A stretch of DNA of 64,000 nt from assembly GCF_029784135.1 (NCBI RefSeq), contig NC_073746.1:113892035-113956034 (forward strand). The letters run 5' to 3'. Made by a program: the position numbers and the translations under genes. Position 1 is the stretch's first letter. Each line of letters starts with the position of its first letter. The stretch is from Toxorhynchites rutilus septentrionalis. Lineage: Eukaryota; Arthropoda; Insecta; Diptera; Culicidae. This document shows positions 1 through 9,550 of the stretch, piece by piece. Under the pieces are notes generated by a model. The model was not told where the DNA came from. It saw only the letters and a list, made by a program, of their open reading frames with translations, and did no database searches.

Positions 1-239
1 CGATTCCACTGAGGCAATACTAAATAACAGTTAGCATGATATTTGATACTTGCAAATATTGTCATTGTTGTTGTTTCCATACGGTGCCAAAAATATATTG
101 ATGTAGTTATAAGATGTGGAATAATGGTACTGGTGACACAAGTATATAATCGATTATAGCCGAGCCTATGTCAATTGCGAAAACCCGGAATAGCGTTCGA
201 GATAAATTTTCAATACATCGACATGAAACAAATTGCGAC
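1..239. other. Unassigned A+T-rich sequence at window start
   Basis: No open frame, RNA gene or recognisable repeat end is visible. It may be the inner part of the family X copy that continues to 455, but the other X copies diverge too much here to align by eye. Confidence 0.4.
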
Positions 240-455
240 ATACTAGTGTATTGTTCTGCAAGGGCGAGAATGAATCATCAATCGATTATCGACAATTGAT
301 TCTGCAATAAAAAAAACCATTTCAGGGCGATCAAACCATTCTACTAAACGGTTATTTATAAAATTCCACAGCATTATAAAATAATATCCGAAGTTACAAA
401 CAAGCGACATATATAAATTAACAGCGTAGTTCTACGTCAACAATGCGGTCGTGTC
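240..455 (+). repeat. Family X copy 1, right-hand part, interrupted by LINE copy 1
   Basis: This stretch aligns with 32268-32475 and with the ends of 34487-35317 and 58090-58670. Shared marks are TATTGTTCTGC, the run ATTTCAGG, the block CATTATAAAATA, the near-palindrome GCGTAGTTCTACGTC (425-439) and the tail AATGCGGTCGTGTC (442-455). The tail resumes after the LINE at 6400 and runs on into TTGGACACAA, so the LINE sits about 20 bases outside the palindrome. Family X is non-coding. I do not know its published name. Confidence 0.7.
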
Positions 456-487
456 ATTCAGCTCGCGCAGTCCGAAGACATCGGTCG
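454..487 (+). promoter_or_regulatory. Internal Inr + DPE promoter of LINE copy 1
   Basis: The element begins at an initiator TCATTC (454-459, A+1 at 456), which fits the arthropod consensus TCAKTY. Exactly at +28 to +32 (483-487) lies GGTCG, a full match to the DPE consensus RGWYV. There is no TATA box. Downstream internal promoters of this type are known from Drosophila I and jockey and let a LINE transcribe itself from its first base. The consensus fit is seen directly; activity is inferred. Confidence 0.75.
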
Positions 488-809
488 CAAATTTGTTCGC
501 GTCTATCATATAGTGGAGATTATACCGTTATCAGTGGCTGGTGAAGTTATTTCGCCCTAACGGGGTTCTCTTTATTGCGCGAGTGAGAAGAGCAGCAATC
601 ACAACCAGCGTGAGAAAGAAGTTCTCCACCGCGGGCGCGGTGCGTGTGCCGTATCATCGCTGTGTGTGCTTTATCATCGTCATCGATTCCATCATCGTGT
701 GGTGGTGCGATTTACCGTTGCAGCTGTACCGAGCGATTGCCACGCGGTTCGATTGGGACACCGTTTCATTTCATTCGCATTGGTGTGCGATTTAGAAGGT
801 CAAGTTGAA

Positions 810-2348
810 ATGGAGATTGAAACTACTGTTTCCTCCTCACTAGCTACAACGGGGGCTGGGAAGTCGCTCAAACGCGTTCCCCCCTCAGAAGATGTCTCTT
901 CAGAGAAAGAGTTAATTAACCTCAACAAGCCCCCCTCAAGAAAATTGGCAAACTTTTCCTCTTCGCCCCCTCCATCTCCCGCTTCCGTTCAACTCCCGAA
1001 CTTGCCTCCCAGTCCTACTGATCCCACTCCCGCTCAACAATCGACCTCGTCCTCCCCCTCAGTTGTTTCCTCTCCTCGTGTCAAGGTCTATCCAGACGAT
1101 GCACCTGGAGCTGGTCCATGGGTTGTTTTTTTCCGGCCCAAACCTAAAGGAAAATCTATTAATGTCATTCAGGTTTCGAAAGATCTGGCAAGATTTTATT
1201 CCTCCGTGGTCGAAATCTCTAAGGTTAGGCCGAACAAACTGCGTGTTGTCGTGAGTGATCGGAAACACGCAAATGCAATTGTGATCGACGAGAGGTTCAC
1301 CCTAGAGTATCGTGTCTACGTGCCCTCCCATGACGTAGAAATCTCGGGGGTGGTAACTGAAACGGGTCTGACGTGCCAATTGATAAAAGAAGGAGTTGGT
1401 AAATTCAAAAGACTCCCTTTGGTGGGCGTTAAAATTTTGGACAGTCGCCAACTAGGTAAAGTATCCCAAGAAGAGGGAAAAACGAAATTCACGCCGTCAG
1501 ACTCGTTTCGAGTAACTTTTGCTGGTTCGGCCCTCCCTGACTACGTCATGGTGGACAAATTGAGACTGCCTGTGCGACTCTTCGTGCCAAAGCCCATGAC
1601 TTGCAACAAATGCAAGTCAGTTGGTCACACTTCAGATTATTGTGCCAACAAGGAGCGCTGTGCAACTTGCGGAGAGCAACATGTGGGGGAATCCTGCAGT
1701 GCGACTGAGCATAAGTGTCCATATTGCGGGGGATCCCCACACGTGCTCTCAGCTTGTGAAACTTACAAGAGTCGCTGGGAGAAACAGAAGCGCTCTTTGA
1801 AGGAACGCTCAAAACGCACTTTTGCGGATATTTTAAAGGGCGCTTCTCCACTTGCCCAACAACAATCAATCAACACTCAAAATGTCTTCGCCACGTTGCC
1901 CGTTGACGAAATGGAAGCGGACACAGCTAACGGGGGCACACCGTTCATTTTCCAAGGGAATCCCCGGCGCAAAAATGTGACCACTCCCAAAGTTCAAGGA
2001 CAAGCCCCACCGGTTATACCCCCTGTTAGCATGTCTAAAAAATCGAGTGCAGCGGACAAGCAAAATCAGGTTCCTCCTGGTTTCCGTGGGAATAATTCAC
2101 CTTCGAATGGCCCAGCACTCGAGGGGACATCAAAAACCCCAACTGTCCCTGTTTTTCCGTCTAGTTCAACTTCCCAATCGGGATTTATAAAGTTGACTGA
2201 CCTTATGGATCAAATCTTCACGTGTTTTAACGTTTCCGACTCCATCAGAACCATTGTCATCTCAATGCTTCCAGTGTTAAAGACAATTTTGCAGCAATTG
2301 ATGCAAACATGGCCCCTTCTTGCAATGATTATCTCTCTTGATGTCTAA
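810..2348 (+). CDS. LINE ORF1 protein (RNA-binding, three zinc knuckles), copy 1
   Basis: Predicted 512-aa nucleic-acid-binding protein that would coat LINE RNA. The start MEIETT at 810 is the first ATG after the transcription start; the frame is open further upstream but without an ATG. The N-terminal 90 residues are Ser/Pro-rich. Residues about 100-230 form a fold typical of I-group ORF1 (GPWVVFFRPKPKGK, VRPNKLRVVV). Three zinc knuckles follow at about residues 265-316: CNKCKSVGHTSDYC, CATCGEQHVGESC and CPYCGGSPHVLSAC. A basic stretch (RSLKERSKRTF) and a Pro/Ser-rich tail come next. The stop overlaps the ORF2 start by 8 nt. The N-terminal half differs clearly from copy 2 while the part from about residue 227 onward is nearly identical. 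Confidence 0.93.
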   Translation: MEIETTVSSSLATTGAGKSLKRVPPSEDVSSEKELINLNKPPSRKLANFSSSPPPSPASVQLPNLPPSPTDPTPAQQSTSSSPSVVSSPRVKVYPDDAPGAGPWVVFFRPKPKGKSINVIQVSKDLARFYSSVVEISKVRPNKLRVVVSDRKHANAIVIDERFTLEYRVYVPSHDVEISGVVTETGLTCQLIKEGVGKFKRLPLVGVKILDSRQLGKVSQEEGKTKFTPSDSFRVTFAGSALPDYVMVDKLRLPVRLFVPKPMTCNKCKSVGHTSDYCANKERCATCGEQHVGESCSATEHKCPYCGGSPHVLSACETYKSRWEKQKRSLKERSKRTFADILKGASPLAQQQSINTQNVFATLPVDEMEADTANGGTPFIFQGNPRRKNVTTPKVQGQAPPVIPPVSMSKKSSAADKQNQVPPGFRGNNSPSNGPALEGTSKTPTVPVFPSSSTSQSGFIKLTDLMDQIFTCFNVSDSIRTIVISMLPVLKTILQQLMQTWPLLAMIISLDV

Positions 2349-5300
2349 TTTAAATAGAGAGGTCGGAGATATCACTGTTTTACAGTGGAATTGTCGTAGT
2401 CTTATCCCTAAATTGGATACTTTCAAATTTCTAATTCATAAATTCAATTGTGATGTTTTTGCTCTGTCCGAAACCTGGCTCTCTTCTCAAAATGATCTCT
2501 CTTTCCACGATTTTAATATAATACGCTTGGACCGCGATGACAGATACGGAGGGGTACTATTGGGGATTAATAAGTGCCACCCATTTTTTAGAATTGAACT
2601 TCCACCTATTGGAGGGATCGAAGTTGTTGCTTGTCATGCAAACATCAGAGGCAAAGACCTCTGTATTGTCAGTTTGTATTGGCCTCCGAGAGCTGCGGTT
2701 AGCCGCAAGCAACTTGTTGACATGTGCTCACTCCTTCCTGAGCCACGATTGATCTTGGGAGACTTCAACTCTCACGGAACTGCCTGGGGGGAACAGTACG
2801 ACGACAATCGTTCACTGTTGATATATGATCTTTGTAACAGCTTCAATATGACACTTTTGAACACTGGGGAAACAACACGTGTACCTAAACCTCCTGCTAA
2901 CCCAAGTGCTCTTGACCTCTCGCTTTGCTCGAATTCACTATCGTTAGATTGCAAGTGGAATGTAATCCAGGACCCCAACGGTAGTGATCACTTGCCAATC
3001 AAAATTTCCATCACCATTGGGTCGAATTCTTCTGAATCTATAAACATGGCATATGACCTCACAAGACACATTGACTGGAAAAAATATGCGGACGCGATTG
3101 CTCTAGCCATCAATTCCAGAGATGGTTTGCCTCCATTGGAGGAGTATAACTTCATTTCTCGTTTGATATATGACAGCGCGGTTCGCGCTCAAACGAAACC
3201 CATCCCAGGCTCCACTATTCGTCGAAGGCCTCCCAATCCATGGTGGGATAGCCAATGTTCCAAGCTTTATCAGGATAAATCGAACGCATTTAAAGCTTTT
3301 CGAAAACGTGGAACCATTGAGAATTTTCAAACGTATTTGGACCTTGAAAATCAATTTAAAAACTTGATCAAAGGGAAAAAGCGTGCTTATTGGCGAACTT
3401 TCGTGGGAGGTTTGTCACGAGAAACGTCAATGAAAAAATTATGGAAAGTGGCTCGAAACATGAGAAATCGCTCTTCATTGAATGAATATTCACATCGATG
3501 GATTTTTAAATTTGCACGGAAAGTTTGTCCCGATTCCGTTCCTGTGCAAAAAATTGTTCGAGATATACCACAAGATAGGTGCGATCTTGATTCCGAGTTT
3601 TCGATGGTAGAATTCTCTCTTGCTCTCCTTTCTTGTAACAATTCGGCTCCAGGAACAGATAGAATTAAGTTCAACTTGCTGAAAAACCTCCCTGATGTGG
3701 CGAAACATCGCTTGTTGAATTTATTCAATCAGTTTCTGGAGCATAATGTTGTTCCAGATGATTGGAGACAAGTGCGAATTATAGCTATTCAAAAACCCGG
3801 AAAACCCGCGTCCGACTTCAATTCGTACCGCCCAATAGCAATGCTGTCTTGTATACGGAAATTGTTGGAGAAAATGATCTTGTTTCGCCTTGATCGTTGG
3901 GTTGAAACGAATGGCTTACTCTCAGATACACAATATGGGTTCCGCAGGGGCAAGGGGACGAATGATTGTCTTGCGTTGCTTTCTTCAGAAATTCAAATGG
4001 CTTACGCCGAAAAAAAACAAATGGCTTCAGTATTCTTGGACATAAAGGGGGCATTTGATTCTGTTTCAATAGAGGTTTTGTCAGACAAATTACACTCTCG
4101 GGGTCTACCGCCTCTATTGAATAATATGTTATATAACTTGCTTTGTGAGAAACATTTGAATTTTTCTCATGGAGATTCGGCAGTAAGTCGGGTCTCTTAC
4201 ATGGGCCTCCCTCAGGGCTCATGTTTAAGCCCCCTTTTGTACAACTTCTATGTAAGCGACATTGACAATTGCCTTACACAAAATTGCAGCTTAAGACAAC
4301 TTGCAGATGATGGAGTAGTGTCTGTCGTAGGATCAAAAGAATCCGACCTGCAAGAACCCTTACAAGATACATTGAACAATTTTTCAACCTGGGCCATTGG
4401 GCTAGGGATCGAATTCTCCACGGAGAAAACAGAGATGGTGGTTTTTTCTAGGAAGCATAGACCAGCAAAACCAAAGCTTCAACTTTTGGGTAAACCAATC
4501 ACTCATGCTATGTCATTCAAGTATCTTGGGGTCTGGTTCGACTCCAAATGTACTTGGGGGGCCCATATTAGGTATCTGAGTAAAAAATGCCAACAAAGAA
4601 TAAACTTTCTCCGTACAATTACCGGCACCTGGTGGGGAGCCCATCCAGAAGATCTTATAATGTTGTATCGAACAACTATTCTCTCAGTGATGGAGTATGG
4701 CAGTTTCTGTTTTCAATCAGCTGCCAAAACACACCTCATTAAACTCGAGCGAATTCAGTATCTTTGTCTCCGTATTGCGTTGGGATGTATGCCCTCAACG
4801 CATACCATGAGTCTCGAGGTTTTGGCAGGCCTACTCCCACTAAAAGATCGCTTCAATTTATTATCTCTTCGGTTCTTCATCCGGTGTAAGGTCATGAACC
4901 CATTGGTGATCGGAAATTTTGAGCAGCTTATCGAGCTAAATTTTCATTCAGGATTCATGAGCTCATATCATGAATTCATCTCCATGCAGGTTGATTCTTC
5001 TTCGTATACTCCCAACCGTGTTTGTTTTCCTGACTACATCAATTCCTCTGTACATTTTGATCTGTTCATGAAGGAGAAAATCCATGGAATTCCAGATTAT
5101 CATCGATCGGGGATCGTTCCTACGATCTTCAATGCAAAATATGGGCGTATCAATTGTGATAATATGTACTTTACTGATGGGTCCTCTATGAATGAGTCCA
5201 CAGGATTTGGAGTGTTCAACGAATTTTTTAGCACCTCCCACAGTCTTCAGAATCCTTGCTCAGTGTATATTGCTGAATTGGCAGCGATACATTGGGCGCT

Positions 5301-6015
5301 GGACAGCGTCGCCTCACGACCTGTTGAACACTATTACATTGTAACGGATAGTCTTAGCTCTGTCGAAGCTATCCGTTCAGTGAGGCCGGAAAAGCACTCG
5401 CCGTACTTCCTTGAGAGAATACGAGAAAATTTGAGTGCTTTAACCAGACGCTGTTATGTCATTACCTTTGTCTGGGTCCCCTCACATTGCTCAATTCCGG
5501 GTAATGAGAGGGCTGACTCATTGGCAAAGGTAGGTGCAATTGAAGGCGATATTTATCAGCGTCAAATCGCCTTCAATGAATTTTATTCTTTAGTCCGTAA
5601 AAATACCATCGTTAAATGGCAACGTAAGTGGAACGAAGATGAATTGGGCCGGTGGCTTCACTCGATTATCCCTAAGGTTAGCCTCAAACCATGGTTCAAA
5701 AGTCTGGACTTGAGTCGGGACTTTATTCGCACCTTCTCTCGACTCATGTCCAATCACTGTTCGTTAGACGCGCTACTCTTTCGTTTTAATCTTGCCGATG
5801 GCAATATCTGTGCTTGTGGCCAAGGTTACCACGACATCGAACACGTTGTTTGGTCGTGCGAGGTGTATCTTGTTGCCAGATCGAATTTAGAAAACTCTCT
5901 TCGGGCCAGAGGAAGACAGCCCAATGTGCCGGTGAGAGATGTGTTGGCTCGGTTAGACCTTGATTACATGTCCCAAATATATGTCTTCCTAAAAGCTATC
6001 GATCTTCGTGTGTGA
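2341..6015 (+). CDS. LINE ORF2 polyprotein: AP endonuclease, reverse transcriptase, RNase H; copy 1
   Basis: Intact 1224-aa enzyme for target-primed reverse transcription. An APE-type endonuclease occupies about residues 10-225 (ALSETWL 41-47, LGDFNSHG with D141, GSDHLPI near 215). The reverse transcriptase spans about 420-700, with FLDIKGAFD (D567), GLPQGSCLSPLLYN and the catalytic pair D656/D657 in the form LADD where most LINEs have YADD or FADD. The RNase H domain spans about 940-1065 with D946 (FTDGSS), E979 (AELAA), D1003 (TDSLSS) and D1059 (NERADSLAK). A C-terminal zinc knuckle begins CACG at about 1157 and continues HDIEHVVWSC. I take the ATG at 2341 (MSNLN) as the start; it overlaps the ORF1 stop as ATGTCTAA, suggesting termination-reinitiation. 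No frameshift or stop is present. Confidence 0.95.
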   Translation: MSNLNREVGDITVLQWNCRSLIPKLDTFKFLIHKFNCDVFALSETWLSSQNDLSFHDFNIIRLDRDDRYGGVLLGINKCHPFFRIELPPIGGIEVVACHANIRGKDLCIVSLYWPPRAAVSRKQLVDMCSLLPEPRLILGDFNSHGTAWGEQYDDNRSLLIYDLCNSFNMTLLNTGETTRVPKPPANPSALDLSLCSNSLSLDCKWNVIQDPNGSDHLPIKISITIGSNSSESINMAYDLTRHIDWKKYADAIALAINSRDGLPPLEEYNFISRLIYDSAVRAQTKPIPGSTIRRRPPNPWWDSQCSKLYQDKSNAFKAFRKRGTIENFQTYLDLENQFKNLIKGKKRAYWRTFVGGLSRETSMKKLWKVARNMRNRSSLNEYSHRWIFKFARKVCPDSVPVQKIVRDIPQDRCDLDSEFSMVEFSLALLSCNNSAPGTDRIKFNLLKNLPDVAKHRLLNLFNQFLEHNVVPDDWRQVRIIAIQKPGKPASDFNSYRPIAMLSCIRKLLEKMILFRLDRWVETNGLLSDTQYGFRRGKGTNDCLALLSSEIQMAYAEKKQMASVFLDIKGAFDSVSIEVLSDKLHSRGLPPLLNNMLYNLLCEKHLNFSHGDSAVSRVSYMGLPQGSCLSPLLYNFYVSDIDNCLTQNCSLRQLADDGVVSVVGSKESDLQEPLQDTLNNFSTWAIGLGIEFSTEKTEMVVFSRKHRPAKPKLQLLGKPITHAMSFKYLGVWFDSKCTWGAHIRYLSKKCQQRINFLRTITGTWWGAHPEDLIMLYRTTILSVMEYGSFCFQSAAKTHLIKLERIQYLCLRIALGCMPSTHTMSLEVLAGLLPLKDRFNLLSLRFFIRCKVMNPLVIGNFEQLIELNFHSGFMSSYHEFISMQVDSSSYTPNRVCFPDYINSSVHFDLFMKEKIHGIPDYHRSGIVPTIFNAKYGRINCDNMYFTDGSSMNESTGFGVFNEFFSTSHSLQNPCSVYIAELAAIHWALDSVASRPVEHYYIVTDSLSSVEAIRSVRPEKHSPYFLERIRENLSALTRRCYVITFVWVPSHCSIPGNERADSLAKVGAIEGDIYQRQIAFNEFYSLVRKNTIVKWQRKWNEDELGRWLHSIIPKVSLKPWFKSLDLSRDFIRTFSRLMSNHCSLDALLFRFNLADGNICACGQGYHDIEHVVWSCEVYLVARSNLENSLRARGRQPNVPVRDVLARLDLDYMSQIYVFLKAIDLRV

Positions 6016-6399
6016 TTGTCCTTATATCCTTATATTTTCCTTTTCCTTTTCCTTCGCGAGAAATTAAATCCCTTCTTACTAACAATAGAATAAGGTGAAA
6101 TGTAAATACATGTTAGATGTAAGATAGGCTTAAGAATTGAGTATGATGAATGTGAGTGCGAATGTGAGTGTGAACATTGTCAACATATCCTTATATCCCT
6201 TCCTTTTCCTGAAAAAAATGTCACCCTTCTAAACTCGAGCAAACCGCGAGTAATCGGTTCTCTACTTCATTAACACTAGAATTAATGAAAAATGAATATA
6301 TATACTTGTAACAATACAGATAGGAGTTTGGCTCCTTTAAACTTATGTAACTGAGCCTGTAAAAATAAACGATTTAATAAAAAAAAAAAAAAAAAAAAA
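6016..6399 (+). other. 3' UTR and poly(A) tail of LINE copy 1
   Basis: Two pyrimidine-rich blocks (TCCTTATATCC near 6021 and 6187) flank a GTGAGTGCGAATGTGAGTG stretch. Two AATAAA signals lie at 6364-6369 and 6376-6381, the second merging with the A run to 6399. The tail is poly(A), unlike the TAA repeats that end the Drosophila I factor. Confidence 0.85.
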
Positions 6400-6445
6400 T
6401 GCGGTCGTGTCTTGGACACAAACTCCTATAATTTTTTTTCAACCC
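6400..6445 (+). repeat. Family X copy 1, distal end after LINE insertion
   Basis: TGCGGTCGTGTC is the second target-site duplication. TTGGACACAAACTCCT that follows matches the ends of the X copies near 10960, 32475 and 35340, which shows that the LINE interrupted X. Confidence 0.7.
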
Positions 6446-6631
6446 TGGGATAAGTTGTAACCAGTGAAGTTCGACTATTTTTTCAACATTGCTGCAGATG
6501 CAGGATGTTATTTGTCGGTGATTGCAGTATTAATGAATGATGACAAATTCATATTTCGTTCCTCAGTATGTTTTACATAATTCATGAGTACACAGACATG
6601 ATATAAGTCAAACTTGTTAATTTTGCATCTA

Positions 6632-6806
6632 GGGGTCGTTCAAATATTACGTAACGTACTTTGTTTATTATTTCAGACTCCCTCTTCCCTGCATAACATG
6701 TGACAAATGGTCATTTGGATAAAAATGTTTAGACTTATTTGGATTTATTTCTAAAGAAGTTTCCACAAGGCATCCCATCCTATCTTCTTGAGTGTGTTAC
6801 GTAATA
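6632..6806 (+). repeat. Possible MITE fragment with GGGGTCGTTCAAATATTACG end
   Basis: The left end AGGGGTCGTTCAAATATTACG resembles a MITE terminus widespread in insects. TTACGTAA near 6797-6804 could be its partner, cut by the Tc1-type element that starts at 6807. No matching outer right end is seen after 7983. The 6446-6631 stretch before it holds nothing I recognise. Confidence 0.35.
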
Positions 6807-7981
6807 CACTACGTTTCATAACTATATAACCACTCAATTTTTCTGAATTTCCAGAGATATGTAAGAAGTCGGTTGAATTGAAGTATATAGTGTAGTATTT
6901 CAGCCATTCCATGCCAAACCGATATAGTGGTTCTTAGATTTTCGTGAAAAGTGATAGTTTTGTTCTTTATCGCAAAACATTAGACCCGTATTTTTTTTAT
7001 TTTTTTATTAGGGTGACAATTTCCATTTTAGGTTTGTCCGAAAAATCAACTTTTTCCCCCTTTTTTCCAAAAATGACTTTTTTTTCAAAAATTCATAATT
7101 TTTGAACTACTAGACCGATTCAGATGATCGACATATCAAATTAAAGCCAATCACTTCTGTTCTCGTTATTATTGATTGTATTTGTTTTTCATTGTTTTCA
7201 TAGTCTCGGGACCAAGGGCGCTATATTTTTTTAAATATTTTTTCTGAAAAACTGAGGATTTCTCACATATCATATGTCGAAACCAGAGAGGCGTTTTTAT
7301 TTGTTTTTGAGTTATGATTTTTAAAAGTTAACCGGTTCAGATAGCTTTTCATCAACTGCACAGTCAGAAGTGGAACGAAGTGCTTCAGAATCATTCACTT
7401 CTGTTTTTGTTTCAAAAACACCAAATCTTGCATCAAATTTGGCATCAATTCATAAAATCCGGAAAGCCGTGGCATGGTTTAATGAATAGGGGCTTAAGAT
7501 TCTTGACTGGTCAACTTGTTTACCAGATCAAAACCCTATCAAGAACTCATGAGGAGTGATCGTATGAGTAGTAGATGCAGCTTACAAGCAATACTAGTGA
7601 TTTGAAGAGCTTAGTATTCTCTGCGTAAAACGAGATACTCACTACAACATGACGTAGCTTGGTCGGAACCATCCCGAATGGTTTATTTGAGCGAATTGAG
7701 AACTAAAGATGACCTACGAATTAGAAACTTTTTGTAATCCATGTGAAATTGACGTTAATTTTGTGAAGGAGTGAGAGTTTTTCCATCTGGTTCTATAGTT
7801 ATGAAACACTGGAATTTTAGTTTTTCGAATGTTTCGTGCCTCGACACAACAATAAAAATCAAATGGCCAGACTTATAACGATAGTTATTATATCCTAAAC
7901 TATATACTATATACTTCAACCTCTTAGATATCTCTAGAAACTCAGAAAAATGGAGTGATTCTACAGTTATGGAACGCAGTT
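6807..7981 (+). mobile_element. Tc1-type DNA transposon, degenerate, with about 60-bp inverted repeats
   Basis: The left end CACTACGTTTCATAACTAT and the right end (reverse complement ACTGCGTTCCATAACTGT) are inverted repeats that stay alignable for about 60 bp, through the motif AGAGATATGTAAGAAG. TA dinucleotides flank both ends (6805-6806, 7982-7983), the Tc1/mariner target. Internal 7365-7740 carries the C-terminal part of a Tc1 transposase. About 6960-7330 looks like a separate A+T-rich insertion containing AGGGTGACAATTTCC. The same terminal repeats bound the 200-bp MITE at 57760-57959. Confidence 0.8.
7365..7740 (+). pseudogene. Tc1 transposase remnant (C-terminal part)
   Basis: Broken frames read RKAVAWF-like then GLKILDWSTCLPDQNPI followed by GVIVR, the Tc1 signature around the D-L-N-P-I-E block (family form W-P-A-Q-S-P-D-L-N-P-I-E-N-L-W-G). 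The catalytic aspartate-containing block upstream and the HTH region are absent. In-frame stops make it non-functional. It lies inside its own inverted repeats. Confidence 0.7.
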
Positions 7982-7983
7982 TA

Positions 7984-9283
7984 TAAGTTGGGTAGATGCT
8001 TTGAAATATTCAGCGTTCAAAACTAAACATGAAAATTAGAAACAGCCTTCCAAAATTGAGTTCCTTTGAGCAACAAAATACAAGATGAGCTTATCTGCAC
8101 ACCTTGACCTTTTCACGAGTTTTTCGTCATGTTAACCGCATTAACGGTCAGCATTCGAACGTAATGAGATCACTACAGTTCTTATCGCTCATGGATTTAT
8201 TGCAATTCCGTGTCGCAAAGTTTTTGGCGTTTTCCTCCAGACATCGCGCCTTGGCCGACTACAAGAAGCATGGTAAGAAGAGTGATTCCTACTATCACGT
8301 TCAATACTGCGATCTCTGGGACAATGGTTGATAATCATAATCATTCCACGAAAAAAGATCTCTCTCCGTCTTCACTTCGAGTCGAATTTCCAGGGTGAAA
8401 CGTAGCACTTTAAACAAATTGAATACGCTAATATGTGCGCATTCAAAACGCTCGTGATGTTGCATTTTACCGAATGGCGGTGAGTGAGGAGGAGCAGCAT
8501 CTTTCCTGGGCTAAGGCGGCGTGTTGTGGAAATATCAAACCCATCAATGCACAGGATTCAAGCGATCCTCTGATTCTTCACCCTCTCCCACCTCCCCCAG
8601 TCGGAGTGCATGTCGGTGCGGACATGGCATTAAAGACGGCGGCGTTGCTGAAAAATTGCATCTCAGCCCTGACGGGTTTGTCTGAGAAAGAATAAAACCT
8701 GTTTCGCCGAGGGCACTCTTATTCGCCACTAAACACGCGGCACGGAAGGACCGGGCCAAAGCGTACCAAGGAATGGACCGCAATGTTTTCGGGGTTTCTG
8801 TTTCACCTTTGCCGCCTTCGGCTTTCGCTTCCCCGCGGTTGAAATCTCTCGCCGTCCCAAGTGCAGCGCACAGTGCACTCATCGGGGTGTTTTTTGGTTG
8901 CAATTTTTGGCATTTCGAATGTGCACTTTGCTAATTCGCTAATTGAATGTTTCGGTCCGGTAACCAACGTTAGCTGACTGGCTTCGATGCATATATACTT
9001 CAGATGCATACCGATTCGAACGATGCAAACTAGCTGTTGAAATTTATGTTGGTTTGAATGGATTTGGTTTACTTTAGTGGGAAATTGTTGCCGAAACATG
9101 CCGATATTCAAAACAGGATCAAATTGTGCGGAGTAACAACAATGACGTCTTTAGGTTTGTTGTAATCACTCTGCAACATAGTTTTCAATTCTCTGAATGT
9201 TTTTGAGGTTATGACATAGAACGAGCTCGATTGTCCTCAAAGTTGACTCCATCCAACATAATAAACTTATGCCGACGAATAAT
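7984..9283. other. Unassigned region with a G+C-richer island at 8435-8905
   Basis: I find no recognisable protein here. Between about 8435 and 8905 the composition rises well above the surroundings and frames stay open on both strands (86 codons on +, 8435-8695; 119 codons on -, 8544-8903), with an AATAAA at 8691-8696. Neither translation resembles a known family. An old exon, a promoter island or an unclassified repeat are all possible. Confidence 0.3.
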
Positions 9284-9496
9284 CTAATAATGAAACCATT
9301 TTCTAGAATCTATTCCAATTCTCATCACTAATTCTCTTCCAAGTCTTGTAAAATGAAAAAATGTGCTGAAAAAAGTTGCACTGAAGTAGAAATTGACTTT
9401 CGGATAGCGAATAAAGTTAGACGGGGTCAAATCTGATGAATACGATGGTTGTTCGATAATGTTTGACCGGCTAACTCGGCTAAGAATTGAATACAA
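9284..9496 (-). pseudogene. Mariner-family transposase scrap
   Basis: The minus-strand translation contains QPSYSSDLTPSNF, a decayed form of the mariner block H-P-P-Y-S-P-D-L-A-P-S-D-F before the third catalytic aspartate. Only about 70 codons remain and no inverted repeats are visible. Confidence 0.55.
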
Positions 9497-9550
9497 TAGT
9501 TATCCACGATTCTCTGATAAAAAAACTGATCCTTCTGAGTGGAACTAGAC

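Larger units (their letters stand above)
456..6399 (+). mobile_element. Full-length I-group LINE retrotransposon, copy 1
   Basis: A complete non-LTR element of about 5.9 kb. It has a 354-nt 5' UTR with no ATG, ORF1 (810-2348), ORF2 (2341-6015), a 384-nt 3' region and a run of about 20 A. It is flanked by an exact target-site duplication TGCGGTCGTGTC (444-455 and 6400-6411; the flanking A residues make the true length 12-14 nt). Both ORFs are open and the poly(A) and duplication are undecayed, so this is a young insertion and a candidate autonomous copy. The endonuclease-RT-RNase H order of ORF2 places it in the I group (I, Loner or LOA-like clades). It is inserted in family X. A second copy lies at 26096-32169 on the other strand. 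Confidence 0.95.

Noticed and set aside
666..809. Upstream extension of ORF1 (48 codons before the ATG)
   Set aside because: The extension starts at GTG, has no similarity to the copy 2 N-terminus, and the first ATG after the transcription start is at 810.
3387..4222. Minus-strand frames of 113 and 134 codons opposite the LINE RT (and their mirror copies at 28259-29103)
   Set aside because: They are shadows of the coding strand of ORF2 and occur in both copies only because the copies are near identical.
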